From Spirochaetae bacterium HGW-Spirochaetae-7 (GTDB lineage Bacteria > Spirochaetota > Spirochaetia > Treponematales > UBA12059): 9,833 bases of DNA. This document shows positions 1-7,439 of the stretch, in pieces; position 1 is the first letter of the stretch; every line of letters begins with the position of its first letter. Under the pieces are notes generated by a model. The model searched no databases. It was not told where the DNA came from and was given only the letters and a program-made list of their open reading frames with translations. A program made the position numbers and the translations under genes. Location: positions 1 to 9,833 of the forward strand of contig PGXR01000109.1 in NCBI GenBank assembly GCA_002839245.1, in the 5' to 3' direction.

Positions 1-194
1 CCAGCGTCTACAAATCCTTTATCGACCTGGAGCCGACTACGGGAGATGCGGATTACCGCAGCAACCTGGGCGAAAGTGACCGCACGTACTTCGTGCAGTT
101 CTTTGCCGCGTCATACGGAATAGATATCGAATATTTCAACGAGCTCTACGGGGACGCGGTGTATATTGGACTAATCACCATAAACTTTTACTGA
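1..194 (+). CDS. C-terminal end of a probable outer-membrane beta-barrel protein (5' end outside window)
   Basis: An open frame enters from the left edge (first full codon at base 3) and ends at TGA 192-194, giving 63 visible residues. The last ten residues, YIGLITINFY, alternate hydrophobic and polar side chains and end in an aromatic residue. This is the usual form of the final strand of a BAM-assembled outer-membrane barrel. Just before it is an aromatic, acidic stretch (GIDIEYFNELYGDAV). I do not recognise the family and the N-terminus is missing, so the barrel assignment rests only on this tail. The gene converges on the large minus-strand operon and is not part of it. It could instead be a periplasmic or cytoplasmic protein with a beta-rich end. 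The coding frame itself is well supported: it stays open across the whole visible stretch, while the frame beginning at base 2 soon meets a stop. Confidence 0.6.
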   Translation, partial: SVYKSFIDLEPTTGDADYRSNLGESDRTYFVQFFAASYGIDIEYFNELYGDAVYIGLITINFY

Positions 195-236
195 CCCTGG
201 ATCAAGGTTTCGCAAGCGGGCAGTACTATTCTTGTA

Positions 237-254
237 TATCAGCAACTTCTGATA
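237..254. repeat. Short hairpin in the convergent gap
   Basis: TATCAG (237-242) and CTGATA (249-254) form a perfect six-base-pair stem around a six-base loop. The stem is AT-rich and lacks a flanking T-tract. It may contribute to transcript ends but cannot be called a terminator on sequence alone. Confidence 0.3.
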
Positions 255-269
255 ATGTATATTCTGTCT

Positions 270-293
270 ACCAAACGATGCTGAAACGTTGGT
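270..293. repeat. Second short imperfect hairpin in the convergent gap
   Basis: ACCAAACG (270-277) can pair with CGTTGGT (287-293) with one bulged A and a nine-base loop. On the plus strand it is followed by TTAGGAC and on the minus strand by AGACAG, so neither side has a U-tract. It is a possible weak transcription or RNA-stability element between the two convergent genes. Confidence 0.3.
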
Positions 294-332
294 TTAGGAC
301 ATCGCCAATAATTGCATGCTCTAGTATGTTTT

Positions 333-2876
333 TCAGTCCTTGTTTACGACGAATTGCCTGTAGCAGTCGAAGTAACGCTGGCGTGAGCCATCAGCAGCCT
401 TGGCGAATTGTTCGACGCGGCGTACTGCGATACGCGCTTCACGTATCGGAATGCCGCTGGCTTTCTCGAACAGCGCTGACAGGCCGTATTCCCGCTTGCC
501 GGTGAACGGCAACAGCAATTCAACGGTAGTTGCGCCGCAGTCTATGGCGGATCCGGCAAGCTGGGGAATTCCGTTTGTGGCCACGACGAGCCTTGAGGCG
601 AGATCGGCCGGTATGATTCCTGAATCCAGTACATCAATGGCGAAACGTGATCCCCAGTGTACCGAGGACAATGAAGGAAACTTAATCCCGGCTGTGCATT
701 CCAGGAATTCGAAGGACAGCACCTGCATTTCGACGTGCAGATGGGCATTCGCAGTAGCTATGCAGGAATCGAGAGGAGATGAAGGCATGCCCGTCAGGAT
801 AGCTGCGCCATAGTCGTCGGCGGATTCGAAGCCTAGCGACAGCGGCTCTGAAATCTCCAGCCGGGGCATGGGATTGAATCCCTGGGAAAAAGCGACCGGC
901 AAGCCGGCACGTTCGAACGCTGAACACAGCATCGAGTGCACTTCATGGTGCGCGAAGAAAGCCGCCCTGCCGTTCTTCGAATAGTTGAAAAGCAGCCGGT
1001 GCCTGGTTCCGGAAAGTGGAGCCTGGCGGGCAACGATGCCTGACGGCAGGCCTTCAAGTCCGCCTGCCTTGTCTGGCATTTCGGCTTCCAGCTTCTTGAT
1101 ACGTTCGATGATATTGGCGCCATCAGACAGCGTTGAATCGTCGGAGCATGATCCGCAAGGAACTCCACACGGATCGACACAACCTTCCGTAAGGATCGAT
1201 TGCAGCGCCCTGTCACGCTCCTTGAGGAGAAAGCCGCGTGATACGCGCAGGGAAACGTCTGACCAGGGAAGCCTTTCATCAGTAGCACGCTCGGCTATGC
1301 AGGCGTCGGCACCGAATTCCCCAGAGGCGAGCGCCTTGTCCCAGGCCGACTTGTTGAAGAGGTCGTCCCAGGCATCAAACCTTGCGCCGCTTCTGTATGC
1401 CGCGACAAGAAGATCCCCTACCCTTTCGTCTCCCCTGGCAACGATGCCTTCAAGCCAGGACAGGAACGGCGCATGGTAAGATACCTTGACCCGTTTGTCG
1501 TTCCTGAACGAATCCTTTATCTTGTATACCTTGGCTGCTGCGTCCGCAGGGGAAAGCTGGGCGCTCCATTGGAACGGCGTGTGCGGCTTCGGAACGAAGG
1601 TCGCGATGGTGACGTTTACCCTTATTGCCTGGGCTATTGCCGAAATTTCCCGGATAAACGCAATTATGGCGTCTTCTTCACTTAGTTCGGCGGACGGAAG
1701 CGGCAAGCCTATCATGAAATAGAATTTCGCTACGCGGTAGCCGCGCTTTTCAGCTTCCAGAAGGATCGACTGTATCTTCTCGAGTCCTACGCGCTTGTTG
1801 AGCGTCATCTGCCATTGCTCGAGCGGCGTTTCAACCGCGAACGTGAGCCCGCTCTTGCGCGTACCTGAAATGTCCTCTATCAGCTCGAGTGGAAACGACT
1901 CTACCTTGAGCGATGGCAGCTGAAACGAGACGCCTTCGGCGGCCCATTTCCTGTCCAGGTACGACACGAGTCCGGCAATGCCCGGATAGTCGCCGCTGGA
2001 AAGCGATGACAGGCTTATCTCCCGGTGTCCTGCTACCCGAACCTGGGTTTCAACATCTTCGAGGATTCGATCCACTGAACGCAGGCGTCGAGGCCGGTAG
2101 AAATAGCCTGCGTGGCAAAACCTGCAGCCGTTGGGGCAGCCGCGCATGATCTCTACGACGCCATGATCCTGGATGGGCTTGACGACTGGAGTCGGAAACG
2201 CATGGCGATAGGCTGCGGTCGAAAAATCGTCATAGATGCTCCGTACCGTTCTTTTGCCCGGTATCCACATCGCGGGTTCGGCGCACATGGCCGCGACAAG
2301 TTCGGATTTGCCTGAGCCGGCAAGCTTCATGACGCGTAACTTGGCGGCAAGCTCGAAAAAACTGTCTTCCGCCTCACCTATCCACACGGCGTCAAATATC
2401 TTTGCGTAAGGCGCGGGGTTTGTTATTGCTGGTCCGCCAGCTATGACGATTGGATGGTTGTTTCCCCGTTCAGCCTTGTACAATGGGATTGCCGAAATAT
2501 CAAGAATGGCCAGTATGTTCGTTGCGGCCAGTTCGTAACCTATAGTGAAGGCCAGAACGTCAAAGTCGGCGACCGGCGTCCCGGTCTCGAGCGTATACAA
2601 CGGTGTACCGCTTGTTCTGAGCAACGACTCGTAATCGAGCGCCACGGAGAAGACCCTTTCGCAGGCTACCCCTTCGAGGGCGTTGAGCCTGGAGTACAGG
2701 ATCCGCATGGCGTTGTTTGCCATGCCTATTTCGTACAGGTCGGGGAAGCACAGCGCTACGCGCAGGTCCGCTTCGACCTTGACGGTCGATCCGTTTTCGC
2801 CCCCGAGGTAACGCGCAGGTTTCAGTATTCCCGGAAGCTCAGACTTGAATATCTTGCACGGATCTATTCTTTTCAC
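333..2876 (-). CDS. TIGR03960-type radical SAM protein fused to a TIGR03936/DUF2344 domain
   Basis: This 847-residue protein has the layout of the TIGR03960 family. The N-terminal part (about 30-230) contains the family-like stretch PDLYEIGMANNAMRILYS near 45-62. The radical SAM core (about 240-470) carries the iron-sulfur cysteines C247, C251 and C254 in RGCPNGCRFCHAGYFYRP, then SLSSLSSGDYPG and FVPKPHTPFQW (427-437). A cysteine cluster follows at C566, C570, C574 and C577. The C-terminal DUF2344 domain (about 624-847) shows HHEVHSML and RAGLPVAFSQGFNPMPRLE. The reaction and substrate are not known to me. The start is GTG at 2876: it has AGGAAG eight bases upstream and overlaps the rodA stop by four bases (GTGA). 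An in-frame ATG at 3299 would overlap rodA by 141 codons and yields nothing family-like, so it is rejected. This is the last gene of the operon. Family identity is firm, function open. Confidence 0.9.
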   Translation of the reverse strand: MKRIDPCKIFKSELPGILKPARYLGGENGSTVKVEADLRVALCFPDLYEIGMANNAMRILYSRLNALEGVACERVFSVALDYESLLRTSGTPLYTLETGTPVADFDVLAFTIGYELAATNILAILDISAIPLYKAERGNNHPIVIAGGPAITNPAPYAKIFDAVWIGEAEDSFFELAAKLRVMKLAGSGKSELVAAMCAEPAMWIPGKRTVRSIYDDFSTAAYRHAFPTPVVKPIQDHGVVEIMRGCPNGCRFCHAGYFYRPRRLRSVDRILEDVETQVRVAGHREISLSSLSSGDYPGIAGLVSYLDRKWAAEGVSFQLPSLKVESFPLELIEDISGTRKSGLTFAVETPLEQWQMTLNKRVGLEKIQSILLEAEKRGYRVAKFYFMIGLPLPSAELSEEDAIIAFIREISAIAQAIRVNVTIATFVPKPHTPFQWSAQLSPADAAAKVYKIKDSFRNDKRVKVSYHAPFLSWLEGIVARGDERVGDLLVAAYRSGARFDAWDDLFNKSAWDKALASGEFGADACIAERATDERLPWSDVSLRVSRGFLLKERDRALQSILTEGCVDPCGVPCGSCSDDSTLSDGANIIERIKKLEAEMPDKAGGLEGLPSGIVARQAPLSGTRHRLLFNYSKNGRAAFFAHHEVHSMLCSAFERAGLPVAFSQGFNPMPRLEISEPLSLGFESADDYGAAILTGMPSSPLDSCIATANAHLHVEMQVLSFEFLECTAGIKFPSLSSVHWGSRFAIDVLDSGIIPADLASRLVVATNGIPQLAGSAIDCGATTVELLLPFTGKREYGLSALFEKASGIPIREARIAVRRVEQFAKAADGSRQRYFDCYRQFVVNKD

Positions 2877-4195
2877 GAATCGAACTTCCTGGCGCCGATG
2901 CCTAGCGATATGCCAACGCCTATGCAGATGGCCCACAGGGAAGATCCGCCATAGGAAAGGAAGAGCAACGGTATGCCTGTGATAGGCATGACCCCCATGG
3001 CCATACCCGCGTTGATTGTAAAATGGAAAAGCAATATCCCGAATATGCCGGCTACAAAGGAAGTACAGGAAACGGAACGTATGCTTCGGATCGAAAAAAC
3101 AAGGCGCAACAGGATGTAGAAGAACAGGGAAAAAATTACGATGCCGCCGAGGAATCCCAGTTCCTCCGAGATGATGCTGAAGATGAAATCCGTGCTCTGC
3201 TGAGGAAGGTATCGGTAGTGGCTCTGCGTACCCTGGAGGAACCCTTTGCCGGAAATACCTCCCGAGCCTATGGCCGTGATTGACTGCAGTATGTTCCATC
3301 CCGATCCCAGTGGATCAACGCTCGGATCGAGGAACACGACGAGACGCATGACCTGATAGTCCTTCAGCATGCGCTGCCCGACGATTGACGCGCCAAGCCC
3401 AATGAAGAACATCATGGATACGTACGCTGTCCAGTAGTAGTAGTTCTTTTTGAAGAATCGGTAGCCGAGCAACGACAGGGCTAGGGTCGATATGATTACT
3501 AGAAGCGTGAAATAGATATACGGCGGTTCGTACAGGATGCGGAGCAGGATGGAAGGTTTCGCGACGATTATCCGTTGCCAGAGCGGCATGATGGTCATGA
3601 CGATGGCGATGCCTCCTGACACGATGAAGAACAGCAGGTAGCGCCTGTTGATGCCGCCGACGTACGCCATGGCAAGGTATAGAGGGATGAATACGAGCGC
3701 CGTGCCGAAGTCGGGCTGCAACAGTATCAGGCCCATCGGTAGGCCAACGATCGCGAAGGACAGGACAAATCGCCTGAAGGTCGATGGCTCGTGGAGGCTG
3801 TTTTCAAGGTAGCGGGCAAGCATCAGCGCGGTAGCAATTTTCATGAACTCGGAAGGCTGGATTCCATAGTCTCCGATTATTCCCAGCCAGGACCGCGATC
3901 CGTTGACCACCTTTCCGAAAAACCTGGTGAAGACGAGCGACGCGGCAAAGAAGGCATAGATGAACGGCACGTAGTCGGATATCCGCTTCATGTCGAGCAT
4001 GACGGAAGCCAGTAGCAAAGCGAGCCCTGAAACCACCCAGACGACCTGCTTGGCATACTCGGTCGATACTATGTCGCCCGCGCTCGTGACGCCGGAAGAG
4101 TAGATAAAAAGAATTCCTATGGTCATCAGGATGGAAATGGCGATGACGATCGTCCAGTCGAGCGATTTTACCAGCTTCTTGATCGCCGCCATCAT
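2873..4195 (-). CDS. rodA: RodA, SEDS peptidoglycan glycosyltransferase of the rod complex
   Basis: RodA polymerises lipid II into glycan strands with PBP2. This 440-residue multispanning protein carries the SEDS signatures NGSRSWLG (99-105 with N98), QPSEFMK (113-119), QPDFGTA (160-166), FLDPSVDPLGSGW (288-300), AIGSGGISGKG, TDFIF and the C-terminal MPITGIPLLFLSYGGSS (403-419). D294 in the VDPLG motif matches the catalytic aspartate of RodA (D262 in E. coli, by motif). It is longer than the usual 360-400 residues. From QPD to the DYQ before the catalytic loop spans 119 residues against about 48 in E. coli RodA, and the extra stretch (about 207-276) holds two hydrophobic segments (226-246, 253-274). 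The start ATG at 4195 overlaps the mrdA stop (ATGA). A second ATG at 4192 is better spaced from the GAGGG at 4200-4204 and could be the true start. The 3' end overlaps the radical SAM start. Confidence 0.95.
   Translation of the reverse strand: MMAAIKKLVKSLDWTIVIAISILMTIGILFIYSSGVTSAGDIVSTEYAKQVVWVVSGLALLLASVMLDMKRISDYVPFIYAFFAASLVFTRFFGKVVNGSRSWLGIIGDYGIQPSEFMKIATALMLARYLENSLHEPSTFRRFVLSFAIVGLPMGLILLQPDFGTALVFIPLYLAMAYVGGINRRYLLFFIVSGGIAIVMTIMPLWQRIIVAKPSILLRILYEPPYIYFTLLVIISTLALSLLGYRFFKKNYYYWTAYVSMMFFIGLGASIVGQRMLKDYQVMRLVVFLDPSVDPLGSGWNILQSITAIGSGGISGKGFLQGTQSHYRYLPQQSTDFIFSIISEELGFLGGIVIFSLFFYILLRLVFSIRSIRSVSCTSFVAGIFGILLFHFTINAGMAMGVMPITGIPLLFLSYGGSSLWAICIGVGISLGIGARKFDS
2885..2890 (-). 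promoter_or_regulatory. Ribosome binding site for the radical SAM gene
   Basis: AGGAAG on the minus strand lies eight bases before the GTG at 2876, inside the 3' end of rodA. It decides the start: it supports the GTG that overlaps the rodA stop rather than the far upstream ATG in the same frame. Confidence 0.75.
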
Positions 4196-6066
4196 TCTAC
4201 CCTCGCGCCGGCGACTATTGTCCTGCCCAGTAGCCCGAGCTTGCCGGCGGCTTCTTCGTACGTCTGCCCCGCGAAATACCCCTGGAGCACGATGTTGGTC
4301 GCGTAGGGCGCCCACCATTCCCAAGGGTTGCTCGCTTCTATCATGGCAACGACGACTATCGATTCATCCGTATTGACAGCGTCGGCGGGGCCGTAGCCGA
4401 CAAACCACGAGTGCCATCGATCAGCAAGGCCGACTTCCGCGGTACCGGTCTTGCCAGCCACCAGTACGGCTTTAGTGCTGAGCGGATAGTGCGCGGTGCC
4501 CACCGAGATGACTCCGCGAAGGTACTCCTGCGTTTTCTGGAAAGTCTCCTTCGAGATGCTCGACGCGACAAGGATCTCCGGAGCGGTCTTCGTCACTATC
4601 GACCCGTCTCGAGGATCGCGGACTTCCTTGAGGAGATGCGGCTTGTAAATCACGCCTTCGTTGACGACCATGGCCATCATGTTGGCCAGCTGCAGCGGAG
4701 TGACGAGCAGATAACCTTGGCCGATGGCCATGTTGAGGGTATCGCCTCCAAGCCATTTCTCATGGAATCGCCGTTCCTTCCATTGGGGCGATGGAACGAA
4801 GCCCGCGACTTCGCCTGGAAGGTCGATGCCGGTCAGCTGTCCGAAGCCGAATTCCCTCGAATACGAGACGATGCGCTCTATGCCGAGCCTGTCCCGCCCA
4901 ACTTCCCAGAAGTAGACGTCGCATGACTGCGCGAGGGCTCCGGCGAGGTCCAGCCTGCCATGGCCAGGCGTCCGTATCCAGCACCTGAAGACGCGGTCGC
5001 CGTAATTGATCTCGCCGGTGCAGAGGATCTTCTCGTCGAGCGGTATTGCCTTTTCTTCGATTATTCCGGTGGTCATGATTGTCTTGAAAGTTGACGCGGG
5101 AGGATAGCTTGACTGTATGGTACGCTGTATCAGAGGCATTCGGGGGTCGGCGAGCAGCCTGGCATACTCGTTGTTGCCGCCTTTCTCTACGATGGTGTTG
5201 GCGTTGAAAGAAGGATACGATACCAGGGCGAGTATCTCGCCGGTAGCCGGTTTCAGGACGACTATGGATCCTATGCGTTCTCCGAGAGCCTTCTCCGCGA
5301 GGATCTGCGTAGCCCGGTCGATGGTCAGGACGATGTTCTTGCCCATCAGCGGCGCCTCGACGTCCTGGGAGACGGGAGCCATACGCCGGCCTCTGACATC
5401 GACCGTCTTGAACTGCCGGCCATCCTTGCCTCGGAGAAGGCTGTCATACTGCCGCTCGAGGCCAGCTTTGCCTATGATGTCGCCGGACTGGTAGCCCTTG
5501 TTGTAGTATATTTTCAGCTCTTCGCGTGAAATATCGCCAACGTATCCGATAATGTGAGAAAAGCTGCCCGATTCGAGATAATTTCGTTTCGGCCTAGAAT
5601 ACCATGATACGCCGGGGAATTCGTCCATGCGCTCGGCGATCCTGAATATTACGTCCTGGCTGACGGACGATGCGATTTCGACGGGCTGAAAAAGACGGTA
5701 GTAATTGGGGGACACCAGGCGGCGTATCTCGTCCAAGGGTTCATCGAGGGCAAGAGCAAGCCTGGAGAATACGGTATCGCGCATTTCCGGAGGTATCTCC
5801 GCAGGTACGACTACAAGGGCGAACGAATCGACGTTGAGCACGAGCGGCAGGTTGTAGTTCCTGTCGTAAATTTCTCCGCGCTGGGCGGGAAGCTTCTCGA
5901 TCTGCCTGGAAATGGTCATGGCTTTTCTCTGGTACTCGACGCCGCGGATGACCTGCAGATAGAAGAGATACGCGGTATAGGATACGAAAATAAAAGTGGC
6001 CAGCACTACGAGCGTTGCGAACTTCAGGCTTTCGCTGCCCTTCGAGCCTTCCGAATAATCGCTCAT
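4192..6066 (-). CDS. mrdA: Penicillin-binding protein 2, class B transpeptidase of cell elongation
   Basis: This 624-residue protein cross-links the glycan made by RodA on the outer face of the inner membrane. A short cytoplasmic tail is followed by one membrane anchor (about 17-38, TLVVLATFIFVSYTAYLFYL) and the PBP dimer domain with PAQRGEIYDRN (60-70). The transpeptidase domain holds all three catalytic motifs: STFK (325-328, nucleophile S325, K328), SCD (381-383, the SxN/SxD position) and KTGT (539-542). GDTLNMAIGQGYLLVTP (441-457) is also typical of PBP2. Length matches E. coli PBP2 (633). H369 (in TPGHGRLD) and C382 fall where E. coli PBP2 has zinc ligands; a metal site here is only inference. 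The ATG at 6066 overlaps the mreD stop (ATGA), with a weak GGAA eight bases upstream. The gene overlaps rodA by four bases, consistent with balanced synthesis of the polymerase-transpeptidase pair. Confidence 0.96.
   Translation of the reverse strand: MSDYSEGSKGSESLKFATLVVLATFIFVSYTAYLFYLQVIRGVEYQRKAMTISRQIEKLPAQRGEIYDRNYNLPLVLNVDSFALVVVPAEIPPEMRDTVFSRLALALDEPLDEIRRLVSPNYYRLFQPVEIASSVSQDVIFRIAERMDEFPGVSWYSRPKRNYLESGSFSHIIGYVGDISREELKIYYNKGYQSGDIIGKAGLERQYDSLLRGKDGRQFKTVDVRGRRMAPVSQDVEAPLMGKNIVLTIDRATQILAEKALGERIGSIVVLKPATGEILALVSYPSFNANTIVEKGGNNEYARLLADPRMPLIQRTIQSSYPPASTFKTIMTTGIIEEKAIPLDEKILCTGEINYGDRVFRCWIRTPGHGRLDLAGALAQSCDVYFWEVGRDRLGIERIVSYSREFGFGQLTGIDLPGEVAGFVPSPQWKERRFHEKWLGGDTLNMAIGQGYLLVTPLQLANMMAMVVNEGVIYKPHLLKEVRDPRDGSIVTKTAPEILVASSISKETFQKTQEYLRGVISVGTAHYPLSTKAVLVAGKTGTAEVGLADRWHSWFVGYGPADAVNTDESIVVVAMIEASNPWEWWAPYATNIVLQGYFAGQTYEEAAGKLGLLGRTIVAGARVE
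4200..4204 (-). promoter_or_regulatory. Ribosome binding site for rodA
   Basis: GAGGG on the minus strand, inside the end of mrdA, lies four bases before the ATG at 4195 and seven before the ATG at 4192. The spacing slightly favours the second ATG, leaving the rodA start ambiguous by one codon. Confidence 0.5.
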
Positions 6067-6569
6067 TGGTGAGTTTCCGACGGGATGATGAACCTGTCGA
6101 GCGGACCGATGATCAGGAAGAGAACGGGCGCGGCTACGGCGTTGTACGCTGCCTCAATCCACAGGACGCTGCCGGCCAAATCGTACGCGAGTATCTTGCC
6201 GGAGAAAAAGGCCGACAGGAGAAAAAGGTACAGTGCCTTGACTATTGTCGCGACCAGGCCGAAAAGCGCCGGCATGAGCATCCTGTCGATATAGAATTTT
6301 CCGGACAGCAGGTTGGCCAGCCATGCGACGGCGACCTTGATGAATGCGTTAAGGCCAAGCGGGCCCGCGCTTATGCCGTCCTGCAGAAGCCCGGCGGCAA
6401 AGCCGACCGATTGCCCCTGGAGCCCCGGGCTCTTGAATGCCAGGTACACGATGAAGAGTAGCGACAGATCGGGGACGACCGAGCGTATCGCTATATAGTC
6501 GAGCCAGGTCGACTGCAGGATGATCATGAGGACCACGATGCCGAACGATACAAGCCAGCGTCGCACCAT
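6063..6569 (-). CDS. mreD: MreD, membrane protein of the rod-shape complex
   Basis: This small, very hydrophobic protein of 168 residues links MreC and the RodA/PBP2 pair in the elongation complex. It has about five to six hydrophobic segments, with the family motif VVPDLSLLFIVYLAF (31-45) and GFAAGLLQDGISAGPLGLNAF (56-76), both characteristic of MreD. Length is in the usual range (about 160-180). The start ATG (6567-6569) comes three bases after the mreC stop. GGAA (6576-6579) six bases upstream, with a further AGGAA behind it, serves as ribosome binding site. The 3' end overlaps mrdA by four bases (ATGA). MreD sequences diverge strongly, so position between mreC and mrdA is an important part of the assignment. 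Confidence 0.92.
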   Translation of the reverse strand: MVRRWLVSFGIVVLMIILQSTWLDYIAIRSVVPDLSLLFIVYLAFKSPGLQGQSVGFAAGLLQDGISAGPLGLNAFIKVAVAWLANLLSGKFYIDRMLMPALFGLVATIVKALYLFLLSAFFSGKILAYDLAGSVLWIEAAYNAVAAPVLFLIIGPLDRFIIPSETHQ

Positions 6570-6572
6570 CGA

Positions 6573-7433
6573 TTATTCCGTTCCTGTCGAGGCGTTGGAT
6601 TCGCCGTGTACTATGAACACGTATTCGATTCGGCCGAAATCGACGATCGGTTCCATCTCGAGCTCGAGTGAAGTCAGGTAGTCGAGATCCCTCAGCTTGG
6701 TTATTCGTCCGACGCTGATGCCCTGCGGATAAATGGATTGCAGGCCGCTCGTCGTGACGAGGTCGCCATACTGGATCTCATCCTTGGCCCGTTTTTTCAC
6801 GTATCGTATTATTATCGGGGATTCGGCCGTACCGGATCCGACAGACAGCCCGTCATACCTTGAACGCTCGAGGCGTACCGCGACGAAGGCCGAAGTATCG
6901 AAAATCGGCGATACTATGCAGCTTGACCTGCCGACTTCTATCACCCTTCCGACGAGGCCTTCGACGCCATCCTGATATGCGACGACTGCCTGGTTCTTGA
7001 CAATTCCCTGAGCCGCGCCCTTGTCCAGGACGAAGGTCGAATAAAGGTTCTCCGGATCCTTCGCGATTATCTTTGCTGCGACTGACGTGTAGGCGGTCTC
7101 GAGCGAAAAGCCAAGCTGGGTCTTGAGCCGCTCGTTCTCTCGTACGAGATCTGCATAGCTCCGTTCAAGGTTGCCGAGTTTCTCGACGCGGGCGAGCAAT
7201 TCGCTGTGGCTTTGCTCGAGCCTGCGCAGTTCGGCGATGCTGTTCACGGTTTCAGCCAAGAAACTTCCTACGGAGTCGAAACCGCGCTGGAAGAAAGACA
7301 GGACAGACAAGCCGACGCGCTCAGGAATTCCGGCAAGGCTGCGCGTCGAGACGATGAGCGTTATGAGTGATATTGCCAGCAGCAGAGCGGAGCCCATCGT
7401 TCGGCGCGCCGCTCCCTTGTTGCGATATGCCAT
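6573..7433 (-). CDS. mreC: MreC, periplasmic scaffold of the rod-shape complex
   Basis: MreC is a bitopic inner-membrane protein whose periplasmic part oligomerises and activates PBP2. The 286 residues show a basic N-terminus (RNKGAARR), one membrane segment (about 14-30), a coiled coil (about 66-108, rich in E, L and R) and the two-barrel beta domain (about 115-276). The beta domain includes LDKGAAQGI (136-144), DGVEGLVGRVIEVG (155-168) and a GDLVTTSGLQSIYPQGISVGRI segment (223-244), all classical MreC. Length is normal. The ATG at 7433 lies six bases after the mreB TAG, and I find no Shine-Dalgarno sequence before it, which suggests reinitiation by ribosomes leaving mreB. The next ATG (codon 13) has no better site and would remove the basic N-terminus, so it was not chosen. 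Confidence 0.95.
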   Translation of the reverse strand: MAYRNKGAARRTMGSALLLAISLITLIVSTRSLAGIPERVGLSVLSFFQRGFDSVGSFLAETVNSIAELRRLEQSHSELLARVEKLGNLERSYADLVRENERLKTQLGFSLETAYTSVAAKIIAKDPENLYSTFVLDKGAAQGIVKNQAVVAYQDGVEGLVGRVIEVGRSSCIVSPIFDTSAFVAVRLERSRYDGLSVGSGTAESPIIIRYVKKRAKDEIQYGDLVTTSGLQSIYPQGISVGRITKLRDLDYLTSLELEMEPIVDFGRIEYVFIVHGESNASTGTE

Positions 7434-7439
7434 GCTGGG

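Larger units (their letters stand above)
195..332. other. Intergenic gap between convergent genes
   Basis: These 138 bases separate the stop codons of two convergent genes and are visibly richer in A and T than the flanking coding DNA. I see no open frame of note and no RNA gene. Two short hairpins are present (listed separately). Neither is followed by a T-run in either direction, so no classical intrinsic terminator is evident for either transcript. Confidence 0.6.

Noticed and set aside
2454..2954. Plus-strand open frame of 166 codons opposite the radical SAM gene and the end of rodA
   Set aside because: Antisense shadow across two well-supported genes, with no domain-like features.
2877..3299. 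Upstream in-frame extension of the radical SAM gene to an ATG at 3299 (988 residues)
   Set aside because: The extra 141 codons lie out of frame inside rodA, look unlike protein of this family (rich in H, R and P), and the GTG at 2876 has a good ribosome binding site and a four-base overlap with rodA.
4196..4324. Upstream extension of rodA to an ATG at 4324
   Set aside because: The extra residues are an arginine-rich shadow of the end of mrdA; the ATG pair at 4195/4192 fits the overlap and leads directly into the first membrane helix.
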